Source of the DNA: JABFSM01 sp963762545
Lineage (GTDB): Bacteria; Gemmatimonadota; Gemmatimonadetes; Gemmatimonadales; GWC2-71-9
Length of the DNA: 64,000 nt
Assembly: GCA_963762545.1 (NCBI GenBank)
Contig: CAVXLC010000007.1
Coordinates: forward strand, 124,001-188,000
Direction of reading: 5' to 3'
Numbering within the stretch: the first letter of the stretch is position 1; the number at the start of each line of letters is the position of its first letter. The notes beneath the pieces were generated by a model that ran no database searches, was not told the DNA's origin, and saw only the letters and a list, made by a program, of their open reading frames with translations. Shown here piece after piece: positions 1 to 8,358 of this stretch. A program made the translations under genes and the position numbers.

Positions 1-259
1 TCGCCTCGACCGCTTTGACCGTCTCGGCCACGCTATCGACCATGATGTAGAGAAGCAGCCCCGGCGTGGTGGACGCGGGCCTGCCGAGGACCCACGTGCC
101 GCTCACCTGTCCCACCCCGTCGTCGAAGGCCGTCTGGCCGTCACCCCGCCGTCGAATCCCCCAGCCGAACACGCTCCGGTAGAATTCGGCCGAGCGCTGA
201 ATGTCGATGGCGGGGATCTCGACGTAACAGATCTTCCCGTGGCCGCGCGTGGGGGGCAT
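1..259 (-). CDS. VOC (glyoxalase/bleomycin-resistance fold) family protein, 3' end cut off
   Basis: The leftward reading frame starts at ATG 259-257 and runs off the window edge. The first 35 residues contain the pattern typical of VOC proteins: a first strand (KICYVEIPAIDI) followed by a helix with S-x-x-F-Y-R-x-V-F-G-W. The later visible segment (TWVLGRPASTTPGLLLYIMV) matches the strand that carries ligands or substrate contacts in this fold. Proteins of this shape include small-molecule lyases, dioxygenases and antibiotic-binding proteins, and the substrate cannot be told from the visible 86 residues. The neighbour is a divergently transcribed kinase gene. Confidence 0.7.
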   Translation of the reverse strand, partial: MPPTRGHGKICYVEIPAIDIQRSAEFYRSVFGWGIRRRGDGQTAFDDGVGQVSGTWVLGRPASTTPGLLLYIMVDSVAETVKAVEA

Positions 260-367
260 GCGAAGCTCCTTCTGTCGTGGTGAATGTTGGACCGGCGAAT
301 GTACCGAGCCGCCCGAAACTCCGCCAACGGCCCTCCCGTCGGGTCTACCACCATGACCCGCAACGAT

Positions 368-408
368 TTGCCATCCCGGCCGGTCTAACCCAATATGATC
401 AGTACCAT
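368..408 (+). promoter_or_regulatory. Candidate promoter of the Ser/Thr kinase gene, possibly leaderless
   Basis: TATGAT (394-399) lies nine bases before ATG 409, and TTGCCA (368-373, five of six matches to TTGACA) lies 20 bp upstream of it. There is no Shine-Dalgarno sequence in front of ATG 409, which fits a transcript that begins at or near the start codon. The 20-bp spacer is longer than optimal. Confidence 0.4.
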
Positions 409-2811
409 ATGGTGAAGCCGCTGGCGGAGCGGGTCCAGGATGCATTGGGGGAAGGCTACGAGGTGACCGAGGAGATGCCGGGGGGCGGCATGTCCCGGCT
501 CTTCGTCGCCCAGGACCGCACGCTCGGACGTCTGGTGGTCGTCAAGCTTCTCCCCGAGGATCGTCTCCCCGGACTCTCGCCCGACCGGTTCCAGCGCGAA
601 ATCCGTCTCACCGCCTCGCTCTCCCACGCCAACATCGTGGGGATTCTCGCCGCCGGGGTCATGGACGGCGTGCCCTACTACATCATGCCGTTCGTGGAGG
701 GCCGCTCCCTGCGGAATCTCCTGGACGATCGCGGCGCGCTCCCGGTCCGCGAGGCGGTCTCGATCCTCCGCGACGTGGCACGGGCCTGCGCCTTCGCCCA
801 TGGCAAGGGCATCATCCATCGGGACATCAAGCCCGGCAACGTGCTCCTGGCCGGCGGCGCCGCGGTGATGACCGATTTCGGCGTGGCCAAGGCCATCACC
901 TCGGCCGCCGAGCGGGGCAGCTCCAGCGACGGCACCCTCACCCGGGCCGGATTCACCATCGGCACGCCGGCCTACATGGCGCCCGAGCAGGCCGCGGGCG
1001 ACAACGCCATCGATCATCGCGCCGACCTCTATTCCTTCGGCGTGATGGCCTTCGAGATGCTCTCGGGCCGGGTCCCCTTCGAGGGAAGAACCCCGCGCGA
1101 GCTGCTCACCGCGCAGCTCACCCTTGCTCCCCCTTCGCTCAGCCAGCTCCGCCCGGAAGTGCCGGCGGCGCTCGCGGCCCTGATTCGGCGGTGCCTCGCC
1201 AAGGACCCCCAGGATCGGCCCGCGTCCGCGGAGGAGATCCTCGCCGTGCTCGAGGACCTGCCGGTCGGGAGCGGCAGCCAGCCGGTGCTCGAAGCGGTGC
1301 GACGGCGGACCCGCCGCCTTCGCGTCTTCTTTGCGGTCGCGGCCGTCGCGCTGCTGGCGGTCCTGGGCATCCGCCTGGCGGGGGGACTCACCGGCGGCGC
1401 CGCGGCCCGGAGCGCGGCCCCGGTGACCCTCGCGGTGCTCCCGTTCGTGAGTCGGAGCACCGACTCGGCCGACGCCTACCTGGCCGAAGGGCTGACCGAT
1501 GCCATCGCCGCAGCGCTGGGCCGCGATTCGGCGCTTCGGGTGGCCTCCCGGCTCGCTACCGCGGAATACGCCGAGCGCACCGCGCCGCCCCGGGCCATCG
1601 GCCGGAGCCTCGGCGTGGCCGCCCTGCTGGATGGCTCGGTGCAGCGCCAGGGAAACCGGATCCGCGTGACGGTCCAGCTCGTGGATACCGAGACCGGCGC
1701 CGCGCTCTGGTCGGAGACCTACGACCGCGAGAGCGCCGACCTGCTCCAGGTCCAGGCGGATATCGCCCAGGCGATCGTCTCCGCATTCCAGCGGCAGCGC
1801 GGCAGCACCGCGCAGCCGGCGAGCCACGCCGGCAGTGGGTTCAGCGTAGCCGAAGCCTACGACCGGTACCTCCAGGGCAAGTACGCCTTCGGCCAGCGGG
1901 GCGCCGCCATGCTCGGCGAGGCGGTGGGTCACTTCAAGGCCGCGGTGGCGCTCGATCCCAGGGCCGCGCCGGCCTATTCGGGTCTGGCCGACGCCTACGT
2001 CCTGATGCCCCTGTACGGAGCCATGCCGGTGGACTCGGCGCTCGACCTGGCCCTGACCAACGCGGACCAGGCGGTGCGCCTCGACTCGTCGTCGTCGGAG
2101 GCAGTCGCGTCCCGCGGCGTCGTGCGGATGCATCGGTGGGAATGGGGCCCGGCGCGGGCCGATCTCGAGCGCGCCATCAAGCTGGACTCCAGGAATGCCG
2201 CGGCGGTGCAGTGGCGGGGCGAGCTGCTGCTGATGACCGGCAATACCACGGAGGCGGCGGATGCGTTCCAGGCCGCGATGGCGCTCGATCCCAAGTCGCC
2301 GATCCATGTGGCGCTGTACGGCGTCGCGCTGGCGCTGCTCGGCCAGTACGACTCGGCCAATACCGTGGCCAAGGCGGCGGTGCGGCTCGATCCTTCCCTC
2401 GCGGCGGTCCGCCTGATGCAGGGCGCGGTGTTCGCGTTCCACGGAAAGTCGCTGCAGGCCATCGGCAATCTGGAGGCGGCATTGGCCCTGGAGCCCGACA
2501 ACGAGCAGGCCCTCGGCTACCTGGCCTATTCCTACGGGAGGGTGGGCGACAAGAAGCGGGCCCAGGAGCTGATCGGACGCCTCACGTCGGATCCGCTCCG
2601 GCCCGACACCTGGTCGGCGCTCGCCATGGCGTACCTGGGCGCCGGGGAAAAGGACCAGGCGCTGGATGCGCTGGACAAGGCCGTGGCGCACCACGAGCCG
2701 TTCTTCACCAGCGAGCCGCTCGATTCGCCGATCTTCGCTCCGATCAAGGACGAGCCGCGCCTGGACGCGGTGAGGCGCAAGGTCGGGTTGTCGCCTACTT
2801 CCCCGAAATGA
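409..2811 (+). CDS. Membrane-anchored Ser/Thr protein kinase with TolB-like and TPR output domains
   Basis: This is a Hanks-type kinase of 800 residues. The kinase domain (about 15-275) has the Gly-rich loop (GGGMSRLF), catalytic Lys46, HRDIKPGN (His137, Asp139), DFG at 156 and GTPAYMAPEQ, so it should be active. A single membrane segment follows near residues 305-325. Beyond it lies a TolB/FlgO-like nucleotide-free domain (begins LAVLPF, contains DGSVQRQGNRIRVTVQL), then about seven TPR units to the C-terminus. The topology suggests a cytoplasmic kinase with an exported TPR sensor or scaffold. In-frame codons exist upstream to GTG 277, but ATG 409 was chosen because the kinase fold begins just after it and a TATGAT box lies nine bases before it. 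Its stop overlaps the convergent FG-GAP gene by 17 bp. The substrate is unknown. Confidence 0.9.
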   Translation: MVKPLAERVQDALGEGYEVTEEMPGGGMSRLFVAQDRTLGRLVVVKLLPEDRLPGLSPDRFQREIRLTASLSHANIVGILAAGVMDGVPYYIMPFVEGRSLRNLLDDRGALPVREAVSILRDVARACAFAHGKGIIHRDIKPGNVLLAGGAAVMTDFGVAKAITSAAERGSSSDGTLTRAGFTIGTPAYMAPEQAAGDNAIDHRADLYSFGVMAFEMLSGRVPFEGRTPRELLTAQLTLAPPSLSQLRPEVPAALAALIRRCLAKDPQDRPASAEEILAVLEDLPVGSGSQPVLEAVRRRTRRLRVFFAVAAVALLAVLGIRLAGGLTGGAAARSAAPVTLAVLPFVSRSTDSADAYLAEGLTDAIAAALGRDSALRVASRLATAEYAERTAPPRAIGRSLGVAALLDGSVQRQGNRIRVTVQLVDTETGAALWSETYDRESADLLQVQADIAQAIVSAFQRQRGSTAQPASHAGSGFSVAEAYDRYLQGKYAFGQRGAAMLGEAVGHFKAAVALDPRAAPAYSGLADAYVLMPLYGAMPVDSALDLALTNADQAVRLDSSSSEAVASRGVVRMHRWEWGPARADLERAIKLDSRNAAAVQWRGELLLMTGNTTEAADAFQAAMALDPKSPIHVALYGVALALLGQYDSANTVAKAAVRLDPSLAAVRLMQGAVFAFHGKSLQAIGNLEAALALEPDNEQALGYLAYSYGRVGDKKRAQELIGRLTSDPLRPDTWSALAMAYLGAGEKDQALDALDKAVAHHEPFFTSEPLDSPIFAPIKDEPRLDAVRRKVGLSPTSPK

Positions 2812-4492
2812 CGAACATCCGCCCCGAGCGGAAACCCCTGATGTTGCTCCAGGTGGAGGTGAGCAACAGATCGGGAACTCCGTCCCCGTCCACGTCTCCA
2901 ATGCCGGTCGCGTCGAATCCGAACGTCTCCCCGGGAATCCGCCCGGTGATCGTGCGGAGCAGGCGGCCGTCCTTGCCGGAGTAGAGGTACGCCTTTCCGC
3001 CGGACGGTGCCGCGCCGGAGAATTGCCACGCTCCCACCAGCAGATCGGCAAAGCCGTCGCGGTTGACGTCGCCGACGTCGGCCGAGCCGATGCCGAACCC
3101 GTCCCCGGGTCCCTCCCCGGTCAGGATCCGCAGGAGGCGCCCGTCGGCCCCGGAGTGGACGTATACCCTCCCGGTGGAGGGCCCCTTGGCCGAGTTGGTG
3201 TAGTCGGAGGCATAGACGTCGGGCACCTGGTCGCCGTTGACGTCACCCACTACCGAGGTGAACATCGCCCCGAGCGCGGCGCCGGTGGAATCCGCCTCGA
3301 TGGTGAACCGTGCCCCGGGCGAGTTGCCCTGGAAGACGTACACCCGCCCGCGGTGCCCCGGCCCCGAGCCGGGCGCTCCCACCAGGACCGGCGTGCCGCG
3401 CCCGGCCTTCGCGCCCGCCACGGTACTGCCGAACCCATCGCCGGGTTGCTCGCCGCCCAGGATCCGCAGCCGCGACCCGTCCTTGCCCGAGAAGATGTAC
3501 GCGCGCCCCGCTCCCGCGCCTCCGGCGTTGCTGGAGGGCGCGCCCACCACCACATCGGCAAACCCGTCTCCGTTCTGGTCCCCCGCGCCGGCGGTGCTGC
3601 CGCCGAAACCTTCGTTGCTCGAGTCGGGCGCGAGCGTGAGGAGCAGGCGGCCGTCCCGGCCCGAGTAGACGTACGCCCGGCTCGACCCTGGCGCGCCCGC
3701 GATGACATCCGCGATGCCGTCGCGATCGACATCGCCGGCTCCCTCGAGACCGATGCCCAGGCTCTCCCCGTCCGCGCCGGTCTTGCTCCAGAGCAGGGCC
3801 CCGCTGCGGCCGGAGTAGACGTATATCTTGCCCTTCCCCGCCGGCCGGCCGTTGGCGCCGTAGGTCGGTGCCGAGGTCACCACATCGCTCACCCGGTCTC
3901 CGTCCACGTCTCCGATGCCGCGCGCGATCCAGCTGAACTGATCACCCTTCGTCTCGCCGACCCATTCGTGGATGATCCGGACCGGCTCGACGAACGGGTT
4001 CGCGAAGTCTTCCGGCCGGAACACCAGCGAATCGACCCGGGGATCGTTCCGGAGATTCTGGAAGTCCGGGCCGGTGCGGACCAGGTCCATGTCCACCGCG
4101 CCGGAGGCCTTGAGCTGGAACAGCAGAGCGAAGGCCTCGCCGATGTTGCCCCGAAGCGCATGGATGCCCGCCGCGCTGAGCATGGCCTGGAGCCGGAGCG
4201 GCCGCGGCCGGGTGATCGCCAGGTAGGTGGCCAGGGCCTTGTCCAGATCTCCCTTCTGGCGGTACGCGTTGCCGAGCAGGAGTCGGCCCGCCACCGCGTT
4301 GGGGCTCTGCTGAAAGAACGCCTCGAGGGCTCGAATCGCCGAGTCGGGATTGCCCGCGGCCAGGGCGGCCTGCGCCGCGCTCACCGCCGGAGGCGGGCCA
4401 CCCTGGGCCGACACGGGTTTCGCCAGGAAGGAGCCGCCCGCGGCCAGCGCGGCGAGGGCAGCCCGAAGCAAGGTCGGATGTGAGCGCATCAT
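2795..4492 (-). CDS. Exported TPR/FG-GAP (integrin-alpha-like beta-propeller) repeat protein
   Basis: The 565-residue product starts with a clear Sec signal peptide ending ...AKPVSAQ. Residues about 35-140 form TPR-like helices (NPDSAIRALEAFFQQSPNAV). From about residue 185 to the end there are roughly seven FG-GAP blades, each with a calcium-loop motif of the DxDxDG type, for example DVDGDRVSDV, DQNGDGFADV, DVNRDGFADL and DVDGDGVPDL, followed by VGAP or similar and a Y-(V/I)-(Y/F)-SG-K/R-D-G-R-LL strand. This is a seven-bladed propeller like that in integrin alpha chains, predicted to be periplasmic or surface-exposed and calcium-bound. Two ATGs (4492, 4489) are possible. It lies 84 bp downstream of the glycosyltransferase on the same strand. 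Confidence 0.88.
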   Translation of the reverse strand: MMRSHPTLLRAALAALAAGGSFLAKPVSAQGGPPPAVSAAQAALAAGNPDSAIRALEAFFQQSPNAVAGRLLLGNAYRQKGDLDKALATYLAITRPRPLRLQAMLSAAGIHALRGNIGEAFALLFQLKASGAVDMDLVRTGPDFQNLRNDPRVDSLVFRPEDFANPFVEPVRIIHEWVGETKGDQFSWIARGIGDVDGDRVSDVVTSAPTYGANGRPAGKGKIYVYSGRSGALLWSKTGADGESLGIGLEGAGDVDRDGIADVIAGAPGSSRAYVYSGRDGRLLLTLAPDSSNEGFGGSTAGAGDQNGDGFADVVVGAPSSNAGGAGAGRAYIFSGKDGSRLRILGGEQPGDGFGSTVAGAKAGRGTPVLVGAPGSGPGHRGRVYVFQGNSPGARFTIEADSTGAALGAMFTSVVGDVNGDQVPDVYASDYTNSAKGPSTGRVYVHSGADGRLLRILTGEGPGDGFGIGSADVGDVNRDGFADLLVGAWQFSGAAPSGGKAYLYSGKDGRLLRTITGRIPGETFGFDATGIGDVDGDGVPDLLLTSTWSNIRGFRSGRMFVISGK

Positions 4493-4576
4493 GGGGTCCG
4501 GTGAATGAAGGAGTCCGCGCCTGCCCTACGATCCGCGGGTCGGGCTGGAGCCGCTATCAGCGGATTGCTCGGCCGG

Positions 4577-5725
4577 TCAGACCCGGTTCTTGCGCAGCTC
4601 CTCGAGAGAATAGAACGTCCCTCGCCACACGATGCCGCCCTGGACGGTGTTGAGCACCATCGCCCGAAGCAGGATCCAGGCGAACAGGACGTAGATGATC
4701 GGATAGAACAGCACCGAGACCTTCGGCAAGCCCGCCTCGCGGGCCACGGCCAGGTGCACCAGGAGCTGTACCGCGACGGCCAGCCCGCCGAACAGGCGCA
4801 GCGGACCCGCGCCCAGGATTGCCGCCGCCAGCGGCGCGAGCCCCACGATCAGATAGAATACCGCCCCGGCGACCATCAGCACCGGACGATACTGCACCAC
4901 CGAGAACGAGTTCTTCATCAGGCCGTCGATCGTCTCGCCGATCGTGCGGTACCATTCCACCGATACCATGCCCTGCCCGGTCAGGACATCCGACCTCGCG
5001 CCGCTCTGCTTGAGGATCTTCCCGAGCTTGATGTCGTCGTCAGGGCGCAGCCGGATCGGCTCGTGGCCCCCCGCCCGCCGGTACGCGCTGGCCCGGACCA
5101 GGTTGAACGCCCCGACCCCGACGAAACGCCGGCTCTTCGGGTCACGCGCCTTCCAGGGCCGGAGCGCCAGCCCGAAGATGACGATGCCCACGCAGACGAA
5201 CCCCTTGAGCAGGAGGCCGGGCATCAGCGTATCGGGAAGGACGGTGAGATGATCGACCCCGCGCCGCTCGGCGTAGCCGACCGCGCGCGAGATCGCGTCG
5301 GGGGCCATGATCACGTCGGCGTCGGCAAAGAGCAGCCACTCGCCCCGCGCGGCCGCCGCGCCGAAGGACAAGGCGTGATTCTTTCCCAGCCACCCGGAAG
5401 GCAGCTCCCGCACGTGCACCACCGTGAGCCGGGACTCCCCGGCGGCCAGCGCATCGAGGAGCGCGCCGGTGCGGTCGGTGGACCGGTCGTCCACCGCCAG
5501 GATTTCAAGGGCGGGATAGGTCTGGGCGAGCAGCGAGCGCGCCGCGGCTTCGACGTTGCGCTCTTCGTTCCGTGCCGCCACCACCATGGATACCCGGGGA
5601 GCCGGTCCCGCGAGCGGCGGAAGCTCCGCCAGACGCTCGATCCGGGCGATGCCCAGCAGCAGGTCCACTGCGCCAAGCACCAGGCCGAGCAGGAGCGCCA
5701 GCATCGCCCAGGCGAGCGGGGTCAC
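4577..5725 (-). CDS. Membrane-associated family 2 glycosyltransferase
   Basis: About 382 residues. It has an N-terminal membrane segment (LALLLGLVLGAVDLLLG), then a GT-A fold: VSMVVAARNEERNV, DDRSTDRTG, the metal-binding FADADV (DxD type), the acceptor-side DDDIKLGKIL and QGMVSVEWYRT, and three or four C-terminal membrane helices. This layout is shared by HpnB/CrtQ-like enzymes that glycosylate isoprenoid or other lipid acceptors, but the acceptor here is unknown. GTG 5725 lies five bases after the M28 peptidase stop and was chosen as the start; ATG 5704 is the alternative. It is probably co-transcribed with the M28 gene. Confidence 0.87.
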   Translation of the reverse strand: MTPLAWAMLALLLGLVLGAVDLLLGIARIERLAELPPLAGPAPRVSMVVAARNEERNVEAAARSLLAQTYPALEILAVDDRSTDRTGALLDALAAGESRLTVVHVRELPSGWLGKNHALSFGAAAARGEWLLFADADVIMAPDAISRAVGYAERRGVDHLTVLPDTLMPGLLLKGFVCVGIVIFGLALRPWKARDPKSRRFVGVGAFNLVRASAYRRAGGHEPIRLRPDDDIKLGKILKQSGARSDVLTGQGMVSVEWYRTIGETIDGLMKNSFSVVQYRPVLMVAGAVFYLIVGLAPLAAAILGAGPLRLFGGLAVAVQLLVHLAVAREAGLPKVSVLFYPIIYVLFAWILLRAMVLNTVQGGIVWRGTFYSLEELRKNRV

Positions 5726-5730
5726 TGCGG

Positions 5731-7227
5731 TCAGGGGCGCTTCCGGCCTCGCACGCCGCTGGCCCAGTCGTCCCACATCCCGAATTGCTCCATCTGGGCC
5801 CGGAGGTCCGTGGTCGCGACCAGCCGGTCGATGTCGGCTCGGCTCTGCCGCCCCCAGGTCACCGGCATCTCGGCAAACCGGAGCGTCATGGCGGCGATGA
5901 TGGCCGCGTTCAGGCGCAGCTGCTGCTGGTCCACCACGCCGAACTCGTCGCTCCGGGCGTGATAGTTGGGCCCGTAGTTCGCGGATTCCTGGTTGGCCAC
6001 CAGATTGGCCACTCCCTCCAGCATGAAATCGTAGTTGTCGGTGCCGACGATCGGCGCGTTCACCTGCGCGAAGGGACCCAGCCCGCCGACCGGCGCCAGC
6101 GCCTGGTCCACCGGAGCGAGGACGTCGGCCCGGCCACCGCTGAAGAAACCGGTGATCCGTCCGGTGCCGATGTCGATACTGGTGGTCATCACGTGCTGGT
6201 CGAGCTCCGCCGCGTGGGTCCTGGTATACCCCCACGAGCCGTACATCCCCTGCTCTTCCCCGTTCCAGAGCACGAAGCGGATGGTGCGGCTGGGCCGGAT
6301 GCCCAGGCGCTTCATCTCCCGCGCGATGTCGAGCACCATCATCGCGTTGGCGCCGTTGTCCAGCGCGCCGCTGCCCAGGTCCCAGCTGTCGTAGTGGGCC
6401 CCGATCAGCACGATTTCCTCGGGCCGGATGCCGCCCCGGATTTCGCCGACCACGTTGGCGCTCTCGTAGGCGGGGCCGCGCTGCAGGTCGAGCACCGCGG
6501 TGAGCGAGAGCGAAACGCCCGAGCGAAGCAGCCGCAGTGCCCGCAGCGCGGCGTCCCGCTCCATCACCAGGCCCAGGTGCTCCCGGTTCTGGAACCCCAG
6601 GTTCATGTTGTGGCGGTAGAGCAGATTGTGGGGACGCGAGCCCATGTAGACCACGCCCAGGGCGCGGGCCTGCCAGGCGCGGGCCTCGATATGCCCCGAT
6701 TCGGCGTACTCGCGGAACAGCCCGTCCAGGTCCTTGAGCTCGTCCTGCTCGATCAGGATCCAGGCGCCCTCCGCCCTCGACCCCAGCGCGGCAAGGGCCA
6801 GGGAATCTCCCCGGCCTCCATCGAGCAACGGCCCCGAGGAGCCCGAGGCCGGCGTCCCCATCGAGAACGGAAGCGCGGCGACCCGGGGGGAGAAGGCCAC
6901 CCCCTCGCCCTTCACCGTGGCCGATGCGGCGCGCTCGAGCCAGAGCCCCGGCATCGTGAACGGCTCGGCGCGGGCGTCGACACCGGCCTCGCGAAATCGC
7001 GCCAGCGCCCATGCGACGGCGGCGCGGTTGGCCTCGGATCCGGTGGCGCGGCCGCCGAAACGGTCGGTCAGCACCTCCAGGTCCCGGAGCATCGGTGAGT
7101 CGCCCAGCACCGCCGCGGTCAAGCGGGCGACGTCGGCGTCGGTGGATTGGGCATGGAGCGCCGAAACGGAAAGTGTTCCGGCGAGGCAGGCCAGGCCGAG
7201 CGAGACGGCCCGGAGTGACGGTGTCAT
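5731..7227 (-). CDS. Secreted M28 family zinc metallopeptidase
   Basis: The 498-residue product begins with a Sec signal peptide (cleavage after ...VSALHAQ). The M28 catalytic core is complete: HYDSWD (metal-binding His and Asp), GALDNGAN (bridging Asp), NGEEQGMYGS (general-base Glu and metal Glu), IDIGTG (metal Asp) and NYHARSDEF (metal His). A PA-like inserted region precedes the core. M28 enzymes are di-zinc aminopeptidases or carboxypeptidases; this one should act in the periplasm or outside the cell. ATG 7227 was chosen because the signal peptide starts there. A TATATT box lies 25 bases upstream (7258-7253 on this strand). The glycosyltransferase follows five bases after its stop. Confidence 0.92.
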   Translation of the reverse strand: MTPSLRAVSLGLACLAGTLSVSALHAQSTDADVARLTAAVLGDSPMLRDLEVLTDRFGGRATGSEANRAAVAWALARFREAGVDARAEPFTMPGLWLERAASATVKGEGVAFSPRVAALPFSMGTPASGSSGPLLDGGRGDSLALAALGSRAEGAWILIEQDELKDLDGLFREYAESGHIEARAWQARALGVVYMGSRPHNLLYRHNMNLGFQNREHLGLVMERDAALRALRLLRSGVSLSLTAVLDLQRGPAYESANVVGEIRGGIRPEEIVLIGAHYDSWDLGSGALDNGANAMMVLDIAREMKRLGIRPSRTIRFVLWNGEEQGMYGSWGYTRTHAAELDQHVMTTSIDIGTGRITGFFSGGRADVLAPVDQALAPVGGLGPFAQVNAPIVGTDNYDFMLEGVANLVANQESANYGPNYHARSDEFGVVDQQQLRLNAAIIAAMTLRFAEMPVTWGRQSRADIDRLVATTDLRAQMEQFGMWDDWASGVRGRKRP

Positions 7228-7270
7228 GGGAGGGGCCTTTGGGTTTTCGGTGAATATACCCCCCGACGCC

Positions 7271-7369
7271 TCACTCCCCCCCCAACACCACCGCCGGCTC
7301 GATCCGCTCCGTCCGGCGGGCCGGAAGCCAGCTTGCCACCGAGGCGCCCGCGCCGACGCCGAGCGCGGA
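7271..7369 (-). pseudogene. Relic of an ADOP/MacB-type ABC permease, last ~32 codons only
   Basis: Read leftward, the segment encodes ALGVGAGASVASWLPARR followed by T-E-R-I-E-P-A-V-V-L-G-G-E and a stop. This matches the invariant C-terminus of ADOP permeases, and the two intact copies in the window end the same way (ASLGPARRAARVDPVEVLRGE and ASLVPARRATKVDPLTAIRAD). Nothing upstream encodes the rest of the protein, and the frame runs straight into the PadR promoter repeats. It is therefore a 3' remnant left by deletion of a permease gene next to the PadR gene at 7487. Confidence 0.7.
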
Positions 7370-7401
7370 GTCCCGGGACGGTTGCCAGGTCGAGCCGGTG
7401 C

Positions 7402-7430
7402 TTGACGGACCGAGAAACATTGCGTACGAT
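7402..7430 (+). promoter_or_regulatory. Sigma-70-like promoter of the PadR-ABC operon
   Basis: TTGACG (7402-7407) and TACGAT (7425-7430) are separated by exactly 17 bp. The -10 box forms the left half of a palindrome, so a bound regulator would block the polymerase. The transcript would have a leader of about 50 bases with an AGAGG ribosome-binding site six bases before ATG 7487. Confidence 0.6.
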
Positions 7431-7462
7431 ATATCGTAAGGTATGTCGTATTGTATGTCGTG
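7418..7462 (+). promoter_or_regulatory. Tandem 12-bp-period operator array with a 14-bp palindrome (putative PadR site)
   Basis: Four 9-mers recur at a 12-bp period: CATTGCGTA (7418), TATATCGTA (7430), TATGTCGTA (7442) and TATGTCGTG (7454). A perfect palindrome, TACGATATATCGTA (7425-7438), spans the -10 box and the expected transcription start. PadR repressors bind dyads in their own promoters, so the adjacent padR product is the likely ligand. The extra direct copies suggest that several dimers line up on the DNA. Confidence 0.55.
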
Positions 7463-7486
7463 GGACCTATCTTCAAGAGGCTTCAA

Positions 7487-8065
7487 ATGCATAAACCACG
7501 TGATGACTGGGGCTTAGGAGACTTGGCCGAGATCTTTACCGGTCCGGGGATCTTCGGATTCCGAATGGGTGGAGGCCGTCAGAAACACCGGAGGCGGGGC
7601 CCGATGTTCGAGTCGGGCGAGGTCAAATTCGTCATTCTCCGCCTGCTCAAGGAAAAGCCCAGCCACGGGTATGAGCTGATCAAGGCGCTCGAGGAAAAAC
7701 TCGCCGGCTGCTACACCCCTTCGGCCGGCACCGTCTATCCCACCCTCCAGCTGCTCGAAGACCAGGGCTATGTGCGGGTGGTGGAAGAAGGCGGCAAGAA
7801 GGTCTATCACATCACCCCAGAGGGCGAAGCGTTCCTGGCCGAAAACAAGGACGCCATCGAGGACATCTTCGACCGGGTCCGCGATACCGTGCGGGACTTC
7901 GCCGGCGGACCCATGGGCGAGCTGCACCACGCCTTTGCCCGCGTCGCCAACGTCACCTACAAGCGGGCCTGGCGCTGGGGCTCGGGTCACCCCGCGGTGC
8001 CCCGCATCGTCGAGATCCTCAAACAGACGGCCGACCAGATCGAAAAGGAGTGGGAAAAGCCATGA
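7487..8065 (+). CDS. PadR family transcriptional repressor
   Basis: The product has 192 residues. After a Gly/Arg-rich N-terminal extension (about 1-42) comes the PadR winged helix: E-V-K-F-V-I-L-R-L-L-K, SHGYELIKALEEKL, PSAGTVYPTLQLLED-QGYV and the wing K-K-V-Y-H-I-T-P-E-G. A C-terminal helical region mediates dimerisation. The extended N-terminus is typical of PadR proteins encoded with ABC exporters. ATG 7487 has an AGAGG ribosome-binding site six bases upstream; in-frame TTG 7451 lies inside the operator repeats and was rejected. The gene overlaps the next small gene by ATGA. It probably represses its own operon until an exporter substrate or membrane stress signal binds. Confidence 0.92.
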   Translation: MHKPRDDWGLGDLAEIFTGPGIFGFRMGGGRQKHRRRGPMFESGEVKFVILRLLKEKPSHGYELIKALEEKLAGCYTPSAGTVYPTLQLLEDQGYVRVVEEGGKKVYHITPEGEAFLAENKDAIEDIFDRVRDTVRDFAGGPMGELHHAFARVANVTYKRAWRWGSGHPAVPRIVEILKQTADQIEKEWEKP

Positions 8066-8358
8066 GCATCCTCGCCGGCATCCCGAGCTGGATGGTGTTC
8101 GTGTTCGCGATGATGTTCATCGGCCCGACCCTGCGCCTCGTCTTCGGCGGGAGCCGGGTCCGCGTATCGAGGAAGTGGCAGCTGCTGGGGCGCGAGGACG
8201 TGGACCGTCTCGAGGCCGCCATCGCGCAGCGCGACGTCGTGATCGAGGATCTCCAGCAGCGCCTCAGCGAGCTGGAATCCCGTCAGGACTTCGCCGAGCG
8301 GATGATCGCCAGCCGGAGCGGCGAGCCGTCCAAGGAACCGGCCACCATCGGCGGCTGA
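8062..8358 (+). CDS. Small PspB-like membrane protein with coiled-coil tail
   Basis: A 98-residue protein with one membrane segment (about 9-28, PSWMVFVFAMMFIGPTLRLV), a short basic stretch and a long heptad-rich helix (about 48-85, with L-E-x-x-I-A-Q-R-D-x-V-I-E-D-L-Q-Q-R-L-S-E-L-E). This order resembles PspB of the phage-shock system, which also ends in an L-E-S-coiled-coil segment, but the match is by shape rather than clear sequence identity. The ATG overlaps the padR stop (ATGA) and the ABC ATPase follows 30 bp later, so it is probably a cofactor of, or a membrane-stress reporter for, this exporter operon. Confidence 0.75.
   Translation: MSILAGIPSWMVFVFAMMFIGPTLRLVFGGSRVRVSRKWQLLGREDVDRLEAAIAQRDVVIEDLQQRLSELESRQDFAERMIASRSGEPSKEPATIGG

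Noticed and set aside
385..3051. A long leftward open frame opposite the kinase gene (888 codons)
   Set aside because: It lies antisense to a complete kinase-TPR gene, has no recognisable domain and is rich in Arg, Gly, His and Leu as expected of an overlap frame in GC-rich DNA.
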